Positions 34,912 to 47,738 are shown, counted from the stretch's first letter. The stretch is DNA of 64,000 nucleotides from Tetracladium setigerum (GCA_031472005.1 PZJY01000001.1:3844001-3908000); one strand, 5' to 3'. Notes: a model not told the origin generated them from the letters alone. Numbers and translations are program-made.

Positions 34912-36845
34912 ATGTCTTACGTGGCAGCAGGGAAAAACGGCAACCAGCATCGCGGTGCTGGCTTGTTCCCGCCCGCAGGCTGGAAATGTAACGATGGCTT
35001 CAAACGCAGTCAGGGAAAGCAAAATAGCTCAGGGCTACTCAACAACAAAAGAGAGACCCAAAGGTACAGGCGATTCCCCCACAAAAAGTATGGCCAAAAT
35101 TTTCGAGATCCTCGTCTGGAAATGCAACTTCGCAACGCTCAAGCTTTACTTGGCACAGCACCTTCAAAACATCAGACTTCAGAAAATCCTACAATTCGCA
35201 CGACTGTTTCAGTACCAGACTTGTATTCTTCGTCGAACAGGCGGCAAGAACCACATAATTCAACGTCTGGAAGCAGTTATTCGATGATCACTACAACGAC
35301 AGACCCGAAAGTGAACGATTTGGATATGGACCATATGGACCTAGATCTCGCCATTCACCTGCCATTGCCACCTTCGCCCCTTCTTGAATCTGAACCAGAA
35401 CCGAAACCAGAACCAGAACCTGGGCCTGGACTTGGCCATAAGTCGCTATTGTTGGAGGATGTTGAATCGGATTTCGTTGCCCTGCCTCAAGCCCACAAAC
35501 CGGAGCACTTCGACAAGGAATGGGGAAAAGTCAAAAGTTTAAGGAGCGAAATATGGAGTTTACGATCAAGAGCCCACGAGATGCGCGGCATTTTGAGAGA
35601 GAAACAGCTCGCCAAATCAAAATGCGATGACAACTTTTTCAAATATGTTAGAAAACAAGCGACTAGGGGATATTCTTTTATAACCCAGGATGAACAGAAT
35701 ACTTTGGAAGCTCTTCTTCGGGATTGTGAGCTAGCTAGGAATGAATATGGGCCTCTAGAGGATGACTGTAACCTGCTTGAAAACGATTTAGGAACCAGGG
35801 AATACGTGCTTCAAAAGCTTGAAAATAGGCTGTATGACATGCCGGTGAATCGTCAACCTGTATATCAACCAGAATTCGAAGAAGTGAATGCTCCACATTC
35901 ACTTCGGATCTCTTCAATCTACACCGAGTCTGAAGCCAGCCAACATTTTCATCCACTTGTCACAGAATTCTTGTCCAAACTGGGGGATGTTGATATCTAT
36001 CGGGAGCGGCTTGACTGGCATCAAGAGGAAAAGGAAAACCTAGAGGAGGAAAAGGTACGGAGAATCAGAGTTGGCCTTGATTTAGCTCCGCCAAATCAAA
36101 AATGGCTTGACAATTACAAGATAGCGGAAAGCGATTTGCTTGCCAAACTCGAAGAAGCAGAATGCGAAGCAGACAAATTGAGACTCGAATGCTTCTCTAG
36201 GGCTTGATCGATGAGGACGGTCAACCGACTGATTTCGAGGATCGAGAAAAACAGACATTTTCTGTGGACAATGTGTATTCGAATGACGAAACTTCGGAAT
36301 ACATCAAGTTTCCAACATTGATTCCGCCTCCTGGTGGTAAACAAATATCACTTGGACAAACGGGCCCACAAGAACAAGAGGGTGTGGATGAAGCTACCTC
36401 AATTAACCCGAGGCTACGAGTTGACCAGTGGATTCTCCATCAATTGCGTATGTCTGTTCTTCACGTTAATCTTCTGGCCAGTACATTTGAGCTTGAACAT
36501 GGAAACATTACGGATGAAGAACAATGGCAGGATGATGTACTCGCAAAGGTATGTGTAGCTTTGTTCATGCTCAATCGTAGCATTTTGACTGATTGGAATC
36601 TCCAGTGGTTCACAGACAGTGAAGAGAAGTTAGATATAGGACCACACACTGTTTCATCTGGGATCTTAACGCAAGCCCTTCCAGCTTTTAAATCCGCATC
36701 AAGCTCAGTATCAGGAAAGGATGGAACTCTACGCTGGACTTTGCCATTTACGCCACCTCATACTGCTAAATCAACGTCCTGGGGACCGCAACATTCGGAT
36801 CGGCTTTCTATGCCATATCCCGAGCCAATAGACAGGACCATCTGA
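34912..36845 (+). CDS. Fungal coiled-coil protein of unknown function, with a frame break
   Basis: The first in-frame ATG is 34912 (MSYVAAGKNG). Exon 1 runs to 36548 and exon 2 from 36606 to 36845. The 57 bp intron has GTATGT, TTGACTGAT and CCAG, is a multiple of three and has no stop, so read-through models would keep it. About 625 residues result. Features are a basic N-terminus, an EPEPKPEPEPGPG stretch, and a long charged helical region (EWGKVKSLRSEIWSLRSRAHEM onwards). The frame fails at 36200-36202: one frame ends at SRA-stop while the next frame continues with LIDEDGQPTDFED, so a fourth G in the GGG run would join them (SRGLIDEDG). The family appears to be confined to fungi; function unknown. 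Confidence 0.78.
36200..36202 (+). other. One-base frame break in the coiled-coil gene
   Basis: GGG where GGGG restores one continuous frame. No GT donor close upstream allows an intron to explain it without deleting coding sequence. Confidence 0.75.
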
Positions 36846-36905
36846 CATCAAATCATCATCTATTTCACTTTCGCTGGTCAATAGCTCTCCATTATACTCG
36901 ACACC

Positions 36906-37003
36906 GCATCGTTCAACACCATGCTTCAATATCACCTCCAACATCATTCACACTGCATCGTTCAACACCATGCTTCAATGTCACCTCCCAACATCATTAA
37001 CAC
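36906..37003 (+). repeat. Tandem duplication, 49 bp unit, two copies
   Basis: Copies 36906-36954 and 36955-37003 both start GCATCGTTCAACACCATGCT and differ at a few positions. They lie just after the coiled-coil gene's stop. Confidence 0.85.
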
Positions 37004-37248
37004 CCACCTCTTGAAAACGGTTGTCAACCAACCTCCGCATCCCATCTTCTCATTATCACAACCCCCGAGAAACCCTACCTACTCCTACCATAAACACCCA
37101 AATCCAAAATCAGAAGACAAGCTGGCAAACCAACTCAAATACAGAGCAAGGACCAATTTGCCAGCGTACGTTTCGGGTACGATACCCGTTTTTCTTGCCT
37201 TGCGGCAAGAATATCAATCAAACCTGTTTGATTGCTGTCTTCTTCCAT

Positions 37249-37453
37249 ATACCTCCCCCATGCAGAATTATATTTTGCGGGGGCGTCTGCTTCATGCAGG
37301 CTTATTGTACTATTTTGCTTCTCCTCCTTCAAGCAAAACCAGATTTTGCGGGAGTGTCTGTATCGCCCAGATTGATTGCCTCTATTCCCTTTCCTCCTCT
37401 CATGCAAAGCCGGATTTTGTGGGAGAGTCTGTTATGCTCAGACTGTCTGTGTA
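37249..37453 (+). repeat. Decayed minisatellite, ~72 bp unit, about three copies
   Basis: Units begin near 37249, 37320 and 37392. Each has a CCTCC-type opening, then ATTTTG(C/T)GGG(A/G)(G/A)(T/C/A)GTCTG. Copies are diverged but collinear. Confidence 0.7.
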
Positions 37454-37816
37454 ATTGATGTATAATATCGTGTGCGTCGTTTAAGATACCCCGGACTGCA
37501 TGGCGCTGGTGGGCACTTTGGGTTTTTTTATGCTGCATTTAGCGGGCGTTGGTTATTATTTTCAGCTGGCTGTTGTATCAATAAATGTTCCAAGTATGGT
37601 GTTCATTCGAGATTTGGGGTGTTCGAGGTGGGCATCTTGTGTAGATATGTATAATTATGATTAGCTGTGGATGCAATTTGATTGCATAAGTTGTATGAGG
37701 AGTTGATAAAGTGTTCAGGAAGTAAGCAGTGCTTATAAACAACGGATAGCTTATCATACCGCCATGAATAATAAGGCCGACTTCAATATTGTATGAGGAA
37801 GCAAGTGACCAAAATT

Positions 37817-37849
37817 GGATTCGTTTCGGATTCGTTTCGGATTCGTTTC
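37817..37849 (+). repeat. Perfect 11 bp tandem repeat, three copies
   Basis: GGATTCGTTTC is repeated three times and followed by a partial GGATT. Confidence 0.9.
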
Positions 37850-38358
37850 GGATTGCCGTACATGCTCGCGAGCTTTGTGAGAGACTTACCAAGACTCCAT
37901 GGCCAAAAAGCTCAGAAAAGCAACTTTCCAGTACTGTAAGACTTACAGAAAATAAAAAAGACCATTTGTCGCCGCGACGTGCAACAAACAAAAGCTGAGG
38001 CGTGCAAAGCCATCTATCATCAGTGGATTTTCGCCAAAGTTGCGCCAAGACTTTCTTTTTTGAAAAAGTTGCAGATTCGAGCGATTTGGACAAAAGTTCA
38101 AGAAACTTTTTGCGACGTGCAACAAAAGCAGATGTGAAGCGGCCGCATGTCCGCTTGAGTGGTAGATACGTGGCTTTTCACGGTGTTGGGGGTCGTGTTT
38201 TCTCTGATCGAAAAATAAGAAGTTCCATGGACCGGGGTTCACATAGTAGGTCAAGCACGCGAGATCTTTTTGCGGGAAATGGTTGATAATGTTTTTATTT
38301 AATTAGGTATATTATTTTTTCCAAGATGTTATTATCTATGTGCCTGATATATGGCTTT

Positions 38359-39811
38359 TCACAACTCAGCGCAGGTGACATATCCAGAATCCGAGAGAGA
38401 AATCCCTGGGCTTTGCTGTATTTTAGCTCGGACTTCGTGGATGGCCTTGGCTACATATTGGACATTCTTTGTATTTACTGTATAGAATTTACAGATCAGT
38501 ACTGGACAGGAGAGATTTGTGGGATTGGGTGGAAGATAAGGCGACTTACGTCCTGAGATGGAAATGCGTCCAGAAGAGAGCATATAAATGTGGAAACGAT
38601 TCTTAAGGATCTTGACCTCTGATGGTGAAAGTCCGGTGTAGGAAAACATTCCAATCTACATGATGAGTTAGGACATCTATTAATCTTGAGAGAGGGGGAT
38701 GTGAGCAAAACGACAGACATACCTGGTCAACAATATGTTTCCAAGACCCCACCGTACCCAGCCTTACTAACTCATCATAAAGCGCTACCCTCATGGTCCT
38801 TATCCGCGAACTCATCACGCTTAGATCTTCCATCCATTGGGCCGTCAATTTCTCACTGCTCAAGACGGTCTTGACAATCGTACTCCCATATTTCGGCGCC
38901 ATTGAAATCTCAGACCTCAACAAATGACACAGACTCGAAACCGCATTCTCTTTGAGTGCCTCCGTCGACGATTCCCCGAGAACAACATGTACAGCGCCAG
39001 CTCGTTGACCATAAAGCCCGAAATTTTTGGAGAATGATTGGGCAACGACCATTTCGAGTTTAGGTTGTAAATCGAAAAAGTATTTAATGGACCAAGCGTC
39101 TGTAATTGGGTTTCCACTTGCGAAACCTTGATAGGCGCTGTCGAAAAATGGAAAAAGTTGTTTTCTCTGACATAACGAAGCAATTTCCTTCCATTGTTCT
39201 TGCGTTGGATCGAGTCCAGTGGGGTTGTGCGCGCACGCATGCAAAACAATGATATCCCGTGGTAGCGCCTCCTCCTCCAACGTCTTCATCATGCCCGCGA
39301 AATCAAACGTACAATCTTCTTGCTTGTAATAAGGATACAACTTTTGGTTCACCCCCACTGACTCCCAAATGGTATGATGATTCGCCCACGTGGGGTTTGA
39401 AAGCCATACATTGCCTGGGTTGATGTTTTCTGCGAGGAAGCGCGCACCGATGTGGTTTGCGCCTGTTCCAGAGACTGTTTGCACGCTTGCGATACGGGCG
39501 GTTTGTGATTTCAACGTAGCTTCGGGCGTGTTCTTGTTGAAGGAAAAAGTGAGGTTCCGGGCCAGTGAGAGGAATTCCTGATCCCCAGCGATTGCGAGGT
39601 AGTCGTGGCGAGTAGGGGAGTTTTCTTCCTGGAGCTGCTTTTCCGCTGCGCAGACCACGGACAAGGGCCAGGAAAGACCTTCTTCGGTGCAGTAGACGCC
39701 AGCTCCTAGGTTAACTTTGTTTGGGTGGCGATCATCGCGGTAGGCGAAGAGGAGATCGAAGACTTCGTCTGTTACTACTGGTGGTAGATTTGAGAACATG
39801 GATTGTGCCAT
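38359..39811 (-). CDS. Aspartate aminotransferase (class I PLP enzyme), cytosolic type
   Basis: Exons (minus): 39811-38723, 38655-38550 and 38477-38359; introns 67 bp (GTATGT...CTAAC...GTAG) and 72 bp (GTAAGT...CTGAT...ACAG); 437 residues. Start at MAQSMFSNLPP; there is no mitochondrial presequence. Family marks: PNKVNLGAGVY, SVQTVSGTGANHIGARF, VWLSNPTWANHH, the LHACAHNPTGLDPT loop, DSAYQGFASG, the PLP lysine in SFSKNFGLYGQRAG, and GMFSYTGLSPSEV with the substrate-binding GRISISGLN near the end. The enzyme exchanges amino groups between aspartate and 2-oxoglutarate. The N-terminal third is more diverged than in housekeeping enzymes, and the C-terminus carries an extra ~25 residues (QQSPGISLSDSG), so a paralogue is possible. 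Confidence 0.92.
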
Positions 39812-42800
39812 TGTAAGGTTGCTCGAAGCCAATGCCTCTTTCAATTGGGAATTTTGATGATTTATTGTAAAGAAAAGTTGAGATTGTGTGACTCTTAAGT
39901 TGTGATAAAGAGAAGAGGAAGGAAAGACTTCAAGCTAACGAACTCAACTGTTCTCTACTTGTAGAAGGTCTGAAGGAAAAGTGAATACGTAAGAAACTCC
40001 GCCAATTCCTTCTAGCTTGCCATCCCAGTCAAATTCAATTCATGTCCTGCATGAAAGTACACTCGGTACACTGTACCTGGCGAGAAAAAAAAGAATTGTG
40101 ACGCTTTTTTCCTACTGGCCAAGGTCACTTGACGGCGACTTGATGGAGCTTCGGAATTGGGAACGCCCACTTTGCGCCGAGTGTAGCCGTCCATTCCGCT
40201 TGCTTGGGACTTGAGATAACAGGTACTTGAGCACCTCCCCTCCTCCTCCTCTCTTGCCCCTCTTCTAGAAGGTGAGAAGAACAGGCCATCTTTAGCTTTG
40301 TTGGGACGACATTGCGAATAATGAGGTCGTCATCCGGGTCGCATCCGGGTGGCATCCGGGTACGAATATGAGGTTCCGTGAATCGCCTTGGCGTTGAAGG
40401 ATGCCGAAATCGCGCCCTTGCGACGGAGCTCTTTGGACATCTTGACATGCACAATACTTGCATACCAAGAAAACTCCTGGTAGGCTATCTCGACATATCC
40501 ATTCTCTTCGCACCTCCATCCCCATTCCTCACACATTCATCATCGGACGTCCATTGCCTTCGCCCGATTACTCCAGGGGAGCCTACTATGCTCACAAGTA
40601 TCTCTCCTTGCCTCGATTTAGGCACCGCAAGAAAGCCCAGGAAAGTTGGAGACCCAGACAGTTCAGGGCGAGGAGGAATGCACACAGCGTCAAAAGCGTT
40701 GGAGAGAGGTTGAGTGAAAAGGAGTCGACGTTGGACTTGAATGTGGTCTTATAGCTTGCTACGCGAGAAGGTAAGCCATCCAACACGAGCTTGACGTTCC
40801 GGAGTCAGCATGTTACGCTCCCGAGCAACGGATGATTCAGCTTCGTTCGACTTCTCCCAAATCTGGTTGTTGTTTGTATTTTGCCCGTTGGTCCATTTTT
40901 TGATCCTCTCAAGCGGGAAGTTGCATTGCGCATCAAGTGTATGCGCCAAGCGCCACTGTTCTTTCTGCGTGTGCCTCCGATTTTTCCTTTTTATCTCTTC
41001 TCTGGTTCTTTTGCCTGTTTCCTGGAACTATTGCTTGGTATTCTCTCTTTTCTCCTTTGCCTACTGGAAGGCAAATATCTACAGGCCTGCAGTCGCAAGT
41101 CAGCTGCCAGTCTTCGACATTCGCATTATTCCGGTACTAGGTAGAATGTCAGGTGCCACTCTCAACAGCCTATAGAACACCGACATTCGCGTGTGTTACC
41201 ATACACAGGATTATGCAAATTCCTTCGCATCATAGCATTCTGTGTTACGAGTAAACAATTCGTGGGGGTATGATTCGCCACATGTGTTTCCTTGTGCGAA
41301 ATGGCTTTTGGATGAGGTGCCGGAATCTACTCGCCGCTCTAAACTCGAAAAGCGCGAATAAAGACGCGTTGAGGATAGAGTCTCATGATACAATCTGACC
41401 TGGTTCATAGCCTGTTGTCTACGTATAACCTAGGATTAATGACTCCATTCCGATGGGATCTGGTCTTTCTTTGGTCAAATACCCGTGATCACAGTTCGTA
41501 ATGCAGCCTTATCATTTCTCTCATACGTATTCGACGAGAGTTCGTGGGACAAGCGTTCAGAGGAAACAAAAGGAAATTGTTCTCTTATGCAAAGCTTGCA
41601 GGAATATAATCCTTGACTTAGGGAAATGTTTTTGGGGCGTTCTTGATATCCCCTTATTTTTAGTATTAGTAGCGCTAGTCGCACGCACGACTTCAAAATG
41701 GTATACCGGGTCACGTGAGTACGATAAGACTCGAAAGTGTTATTATCAGAAGCCTGGCCAAGTCTACTTCAAGGACAGCCCCTGTAACCATGAGAAATCA
41801 AGCATAGCATGATTGATAGGCATTGGCGAGCAACCATAGCTTTACCTTGCTTTTATCCATGTCTCGAAGAATCTTGTGGTGTTCAGGATCCCACTCCAAA
41901 AACCCTCGAATGGCAAAGCATCATCTACTTTTCTGTTGGAATCGAAGAGGTTAATACCATGGTTGTGTACGATACCTCTGTAATAAAGCCATATTCATGG
42001 AATAATTTATTCGTAGCTAGTGTGAAAGTGGCGACCCCGTTACCTACTGGAAAATGATGGCACAGTACGGGAGAATGCGGCTCTGCGTACTCATCTTAAT
42101 ACTCAGCCAAGGTCAGCAAACGTGGACCCATTAAAAAAAAGTAAGGTGTAATGGCAATTAGGGTGGTAGGTACGGGGATACCGTGTTACACGGCATCTAT
42201 GCTGCAAGATATGTGATTGATGCGGACATGGTGGGGGTCAGCTACCTTTGTTGAAGAAAGATCGGTGAGTAATCCATTGGTTGACTAGAAAGACATGAAA
42301 CTTTGTTATTCTTCTGCCGTTTTACTAAATTTCGTACGTATTCCAAAGCTAATGTTACAATTGCCTTAAATTCGGTCATTGGAAAATGTCATAGTTGGCC
42401 TCGGAGAACCTCCACAGTTCATGAGCACATTGTCCGACCGGGCGGTGTCAATAGTAGGTCTTTTGAACCACATTAAGAATTCTTCTGACAGTCCAAGAGA
42501 CTGTCCCTGTGGAACCAATTCCTGCCGTGACCCAACACGTACCCCGGTGTGATAGCAAATCCAACTGCTCGCAAAATATTCAGGAAGAAAATAGTATTCT
42601 CCATACAAAGCCCTCAGCGGGCTCTCCCAGCAATGTATTTCCCCCAAGTCTTGCCAAGTATCACTATTCACTTTATGGGACTGGGAGTGGTCTATGTCCA
42701 AGTTTCTCGTACGGACCAGCAAGGCTGCCAGCGGGTCTAAGTCTTGAGGAACATGTCGATAATCTCTGATCTTTTGCAGCAGTGAAATAAGCTCGTATTA

Positions 42801-43795
42801 TTGCAAAAAATTCTCATGGCTGAAAATTGTATCCATTGCTGCTGCAAGAATCTGAATTGTTTGGTCTCTGGATTACTCTCAGCCAAGTGAGATAGTCTTG
42901 GCACTTGTTTTGGAAAGTGCTCGCAACGGGAATAAGCTAACTTAGGTATGTATGAAGCTGTCTGTTGATGACTGATTTAGTTGTATGATTCTTTATAAGT
43001 ATATATACATCATAGGTAGGAAGGGGCTGAAGTTGGAGCCGCAGTAATAGCATGATTATGAGATCTCCCATGAAGATCTGGCTTGGCAATCCTCACTCTG
43101 GGAAGTAGATCCTCCTTCCCACATGGGAGCAGATCACTGGCCAAAGCTTCCTCTCGGCCAACACTAAATGATATTCCTGAGAGAGGCTGATTCTTACTTT
43201 TCACGTCAATTGTTATCTTTGTCGTGGAGACATCTTACCTCCATACTTTTGCCAAATTTGCTTGGATAACCAGCATTCTTTTTATAGATTCTGCAGGTGT
43301 CCAATTGGGTTTACGCAGCTCCAAACAACAAATTGAATACAATTCCGCTTGCAGCACCTGGTATCTCTGAGAGCACCATCGTACAGTGGCACACTTCAAA
43401 GCGCGAAAGAATTCCAACAACCAAATTGGCTTCTGGTGAGAGGCCCAGGGGATATATTGGAGACCGGCAAGCGCTAGTTGTGGTGTTAAGCTTTATGTTG
43501 CTCCACAATATCGGCACGTTCTGGCGCCTTTCGAGAAGCTGAAGCCGACCAATACACGTACGTAAGATCGATACGAACAGGAGATGAAGCGCCTGGAAGT
43601 CAACAACAATTCCAACACCATGCTAGCTGCCTGAGCGACAATCCTGCAAGTTCCAATACGGACACACAGAAGACTCTCTCAGTCCGGATCACCCAGCCGC
43701 GCAAGTGAATATGAGATCGCGTTAAGCGGGGGGTTCTCTTTACCAATTTCGTAGTCCCTACATTTCTTCCAACAACCTCAACGAAGACCATCGCA
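39812..43795. other. Gene-poor stretch of 4 kb
   Basis: This holds the promoters of the aminotransferase (-) and F-box gene (+) and otherwise no supported gene. Frames of 80-120 codons (40125-40463 minus, 40810-41175 plus, 41501-41812 plus, 43297-43542 plus) have no motif. A spliced gene in 43010-43550 cannot be excluded. Confidence 0.5.
40331..40361 (+). repeat. Short tandem repeat, CATCCGGGT, three copies at 11 bp spacing
   Basis: CATCCGGGT starts at 40331, 40342 and 40353 with two-base spacers. Confidence 0.85.
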
Positions 43796-46700
43796 ATGGA
43801 CATCGACAAGGCTCCTTTGCCGCTTCAGAACGATGTGAAGGACTCTGCGCATTCGAAAGAAAGGACTAACGTTGCTTTCCACTTGCTTCCGGATGAGATA
43901 ATCGAGCAGTACGTTGGCTACTTTCATCAAAGCCAATTCCCCAAAGGGCTGAATTCCTCCCGAGATAGATCCCAATACTAAAATCTGACAGAATACTCCA
44001 ACTCGCGACTCCGAATTCCTTCGCCTCGTTGATTGTGCTAAACAGTAAATGGCGTACCGTATCTCAACAAGCGCATCTCTACGCTCATCACCTCTCGAAA
44101 TGCCCTTCATACTCAGCAGCTCATCGCGCCCTTCCGATACCCCAAGACGAGGAAAACCTCCCTGAGCTGCGACGACTTTTCGGAAGTGAGATTAAGCGGA
44201 ATCTATTCGAGGCGTATCTGCGACCCCGCGAAACGATCATAAGTCTGGTTTCGACTTCAATAAGCTCCTCCTCGGCTCCTGGTGGTGAAGCATTCCACTT
44301 CAGCCTTTCCCCGCGGGGTCATTATATCCTGGCGTATAGTTCATCGCGGATACATATCATAGACGTTACGGGAGATGAAGTTTTGGTGAAACGCGAGCTC
44401 AAAATTCTAAGGAGACCGGCTTTTGCGACAATCACAGACGATGGCTCTCTCCTGGCTATACTATCGACAGATCTTCAAATAGACCTTTACGACTTGACGG
44501 GGAGACTCCCAAGCTTAAACGTACAATTGCCTTGGACCATAGCCCTCGCACGATTGCACTCTCGCCTACTGGCTCCGTTTTAGCTGCAGCCTACGACGCG
44601 GGGGTGGAGGTTTCGTCTCTTGATATCAGCCATCAGAATATTGATCGCCGGGCTGTCAAATGCTACGCAGTAGATGCGTTGGCATTCTCAAAAGATGGGA
44701 CACAACTCCTCGGGTCAACCGTACAATCTAGGAGTCCAAGTACAGTTATTCTCACGGCACCATACTACGATCCTGGCGCAAACTCTCCCGAGGAGAGTAT
44801 AAGTGCTTTATGGACGACATCGATTCTGTTCCCCAACGGGAGCCGAGATTGTAGTCATGCTGTATTACTGCCAAATTCTGCCAATGAAGAATCGAATTGG
44901 ACTTTTACCTACGATCGAGTTTTCGAAACGTTTCGTGCTGTTCGTATCGACGACCTTCGGAACGGTACAACCTATTTCACGGGACCCGCTTCCGACTCTG
45001 CAGCAAAGCTTCTTCCAAGCACATTGCCTGCTGCAAGTGAAGCTGGAGATCTTGTTGCCTCTGGTTTCCAGGGATCTATTTGGCTCTATGGTGTTCCAGA
45101 GGATCTCGAGGCTCTTCCAGTAACGAATGCTGGAAGCAGCAACACCGAAAGCGGAGTTAGTACGCCTTTGAGTCAACTTGGAAGACGAAATAGTGCTCCT
45201 TCGCTTCGATCAGTGCACAGACATCGTGATAGTGTCCGCACACCACAGTGGCAACTTCTCTGTGACAGACTTCGAAATACTTTCGTGGAAGGCCGAAAGG
45301 TATCTACCCTAGATCGTGTTAGTGCGATGACCTGGGTTAGTGACAGGCCGACTGCCTCTTTTAAGGAGAGGCTTGTTGCTGTTGCACCCGGCGTCCTTTC
45401 AAGATCTTCTTTTAGTGAAGATGACGGTATGAATCCTGTCGATGGTGGCCGCATCTCAATTCTCGACTTTGATTATTCTATCACGAATGGAGAGACGCGT
45501 ACAATCACAATTGAGGTTGGCGCGGAAGAACCGCAAGTACTGGAAGAAGAGCATAGAGATATAGATGCCGAAGTAGCTATTGTCAGAAGAAGAACTGTGG
45601 CACAGCGAAGGGGCAATCGAAGTAATGTCAGTCGGTCGACAACTGTACTTCCACGCCCTGCTCGCCACGACATTACTCCTATGCCAAACATCCAAGACCT
45701 TGGTGATCGATTTTCGCCCTCTACTAGACCAATGCGAAGGCCAAGCACGCAGACTACTTCTACCGAGACATCTGAGACTGCATCCATTGACGAAATGGAA
45801 GCATTCGACGCTCCATACTCGCATACAAATCCACGATCCGGAACAACTCTTCGACGGGCTGCAACTGCGGCTGCTGTGAACCGCAGGTTTCGTCCAATTG
45901 CGCCAGATCATATTGAGTACCGCCGTGCAGATGGGAGAGAAGAACATCCCCACGAAAGTGACGCAGATAATTGGGTTCCTCCACCACCGCCATACACTCG
46001 CGAGCCTCTTCCTCCTTTGCCAGACCATATCCAGCGATCAATCAATGCTGAGGCTGCTGCAGCTTCTGTGCAACGCTCGGCTACTCAACGTTCGGCTACA
46101 CGTCGTTCGCCAGTCCTAGGTTTCCCAGGCTTGGACTCTAGTTCCTTACATAGATCACGAACGGTAGCATCTACTAGCTCGACTGGATCTCGTGGAGACC
46201 GACACACGTTTCAGAGGACTTTCAGCGATCCATCTTCTGCTACGTCTGAAAGATTATCGTTTGAAGAAGAAGCACCTCGACCAATGACAAGTCCTGGAAT
46301 GGTTCACATTGAGGATGAGAACAATGATGATCTATATGATGTTTCGCCTCAAGGAACACCTCCATTACGCCCACGACGATTAAGCGACCCGATACCGCAG
46401 TCTGCTATTGGCCCACAAGATGATCAAATACCAGCAAGAAATTTTGCCAACTTGATTCCTCGAAGGCCTGTTGCAGTGGCTAGCAACCAGACCACCTCCA
46501 GTGAAACACCTTCGCCAAAACCTGTGATGCACGCCACGTTGCAAAAACCTGCATCTCCCATTCCAGAACTGAGATCCGTTTCGAACGAAACGAATCTGAC
46601 TACCGACCAAAGATCGGAAGAATGGGTTGATGCGCCTTCACTCAGTGCCAATTGGCCATTGACAATGACGACTCGGGTTGTTGAGCCTGAAGGTGCTGAG

Positions 46701-47738
46701 ATCGAGCCATACAGCGAGTCGCCTATTGAAATTCGACCTTCATCGTGGAATACAGGCGGGAAATCTCATCATGAGGATATGCCGGCTCGCCCTAGCAGTA
46801 GCCAACATCTCACAGAGCGTTCTTATTCTCCACTTCCCCTAACGGCATCAACACCCCACAGTCAGGGAGGCATTGTTGAATCACAGTCGTCACAGCCGAC
46901 ACGTAGCGAAACCGTTCCAGCAATAGCTTCGCCTGCTCATCAATTGGAAGAAGATCCCATGCCCATGTGGCGCCGAACTGCCACAGCCCCAGCAGCTTCG
47001 AGTCCCATTCCCACCCCCGATGGAGTGGTGATGCCAACTTCAGACCAGATGGCTCGCTTAAACAGCCGCAGAGGCAGACCTGCTGGAGTTGTAGACCCAA
47101 GTCGACGAATTTCAGGAAGTTCTGGCCACCAACCTCGTCGATCCGGAGGAAGTTCCGGTGACTTCTCATCTTGGACTCAGAACCAAAATACTCCCCCTCG
47201 GCTAACTCCCGAACAATCCTTCAACGCTACCCAAATCCCACAACAACCTAGTATATCCTACAGTGGACATCTCCCCCGCCCAAATACTGGATATCCGAAC
47301 CCATCCGGCGACAACAGCTCCCCTTTCCCCTCTCGCCGCATCAGCTCAGCACCCACCCCGCAAAACCGCCCCTCGCGCTCCCCATCCAACATCGCCATCC
47401 GACGTCAACCATCTACCTCCCCACCCTCTCATCTTCGCCCATCCATGCAACGCCTCGAAACAATCCATAGCATCACCTCGCAACAACCCGAGCCGTCGCC
47501 TTACTACGCTCAAAACAAAATCATGATGTCGCGCCAACCCAGTCGCGCAGAGAGAAGCGCAGCTAAAAATATCAAGGATGCGAAAAAGCGGGGCTGGAGA
47601 TCCAGTATGCGGAAGGAGGAGAAGAGCAAGAAGAAGGATAAGAAGTATGGTGGGGATGGTGCTAGTTCGGCTGGTTGGACTGATGTTTCAGATGGTGGTG
47701 GGAGGGACGGGAAGAAGGGGAAGTGTGTGGTTATGTGA
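43796..47738 (+). CDS. Large F-box protein with beta-propeller-like region and CaaX end, with a frame break
   Basis: Exons 43796-43908 and 43992-47738 (83 bp intron, GTACGT...TCTGACAG); about 1286 residues once the frame is joined. An F-box lies at residues ~29-75 (FHLLPDEIIEQILQLA, then LVLLNSKWRTVSQQAH). Residues ~150-450 read like a WD40-type propeller (FSLSPRGHYILAYSS, IALSPTGSVLAAAYD, LAFSKDGTQLLGS). The remaining ~800 residues are disordered, rich in Ser, Pro, Thr and Arg. The end is a Lys-rich stretch followed by CVVM, a CaaX box. At 44499-44502 four Gs stand where five are needed: one frame reads YDLTG and the other continues ETPKLKRTIALDHSP. An F-box suggests an SCF ubiquitin-ligase adaptor; the CaaX suggests membrane anchoring. 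Substrate unknown. Confidence 0.83.
44499..44502 (+). other. One-base frame break in the F-box gene
   Basis: GGGG where GGGGG restores the frame within the propeller-like region. Both flanking frames are clearly coding. Confidence 0.82.

Larger units (their letters stand above)
36846..38358. other. Repeat-bearing intergenic stretch
   Basis: 1.5 kb between convergent genes. It holds three separate tandem repeats (listed separately) and an exact 15-base direct repeat (GCGACGTGCAACAAA at 37974-37988 and 38112-38126). Reading frames of 145-177 codons across the repeats follow from the repeat structure and are not called. Confidence 0.6.

Noticed and set aside
36050..36200. Intron ending at CTTCTCTAG before GGCTTGATC in the coiled-coil gene
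   Set aside because: The acceptor looks acceptable, but every upstream GT that could serve as donor would remove ~130 bases of clearly coding helical sequence.
36921..37458. 145-177-codon plus-strand frames over the tandem repeats
   Set aside because: They are produced by repeat units lacking stops; the frame differs between units, so no repeat peptide is conserved.
37578..38093. 171-codon minus-strand frame
   Set aside because: It spans the 11 bp repeat and other low-complexity sequence and has no recognisable motif.
40810..41175. 121-codon hydrophobic plus-strand frame
   Set aside because: Its hydrophobic look comes from T-rich DNA; two other overlapping frames are open as well, which argues against coding.
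43010..43550. Possible spliced minus-strand gene
   Set aside because: A GTAAGA donor-like site exists near 43240, but the candidate exons have no consistent frame or motif.
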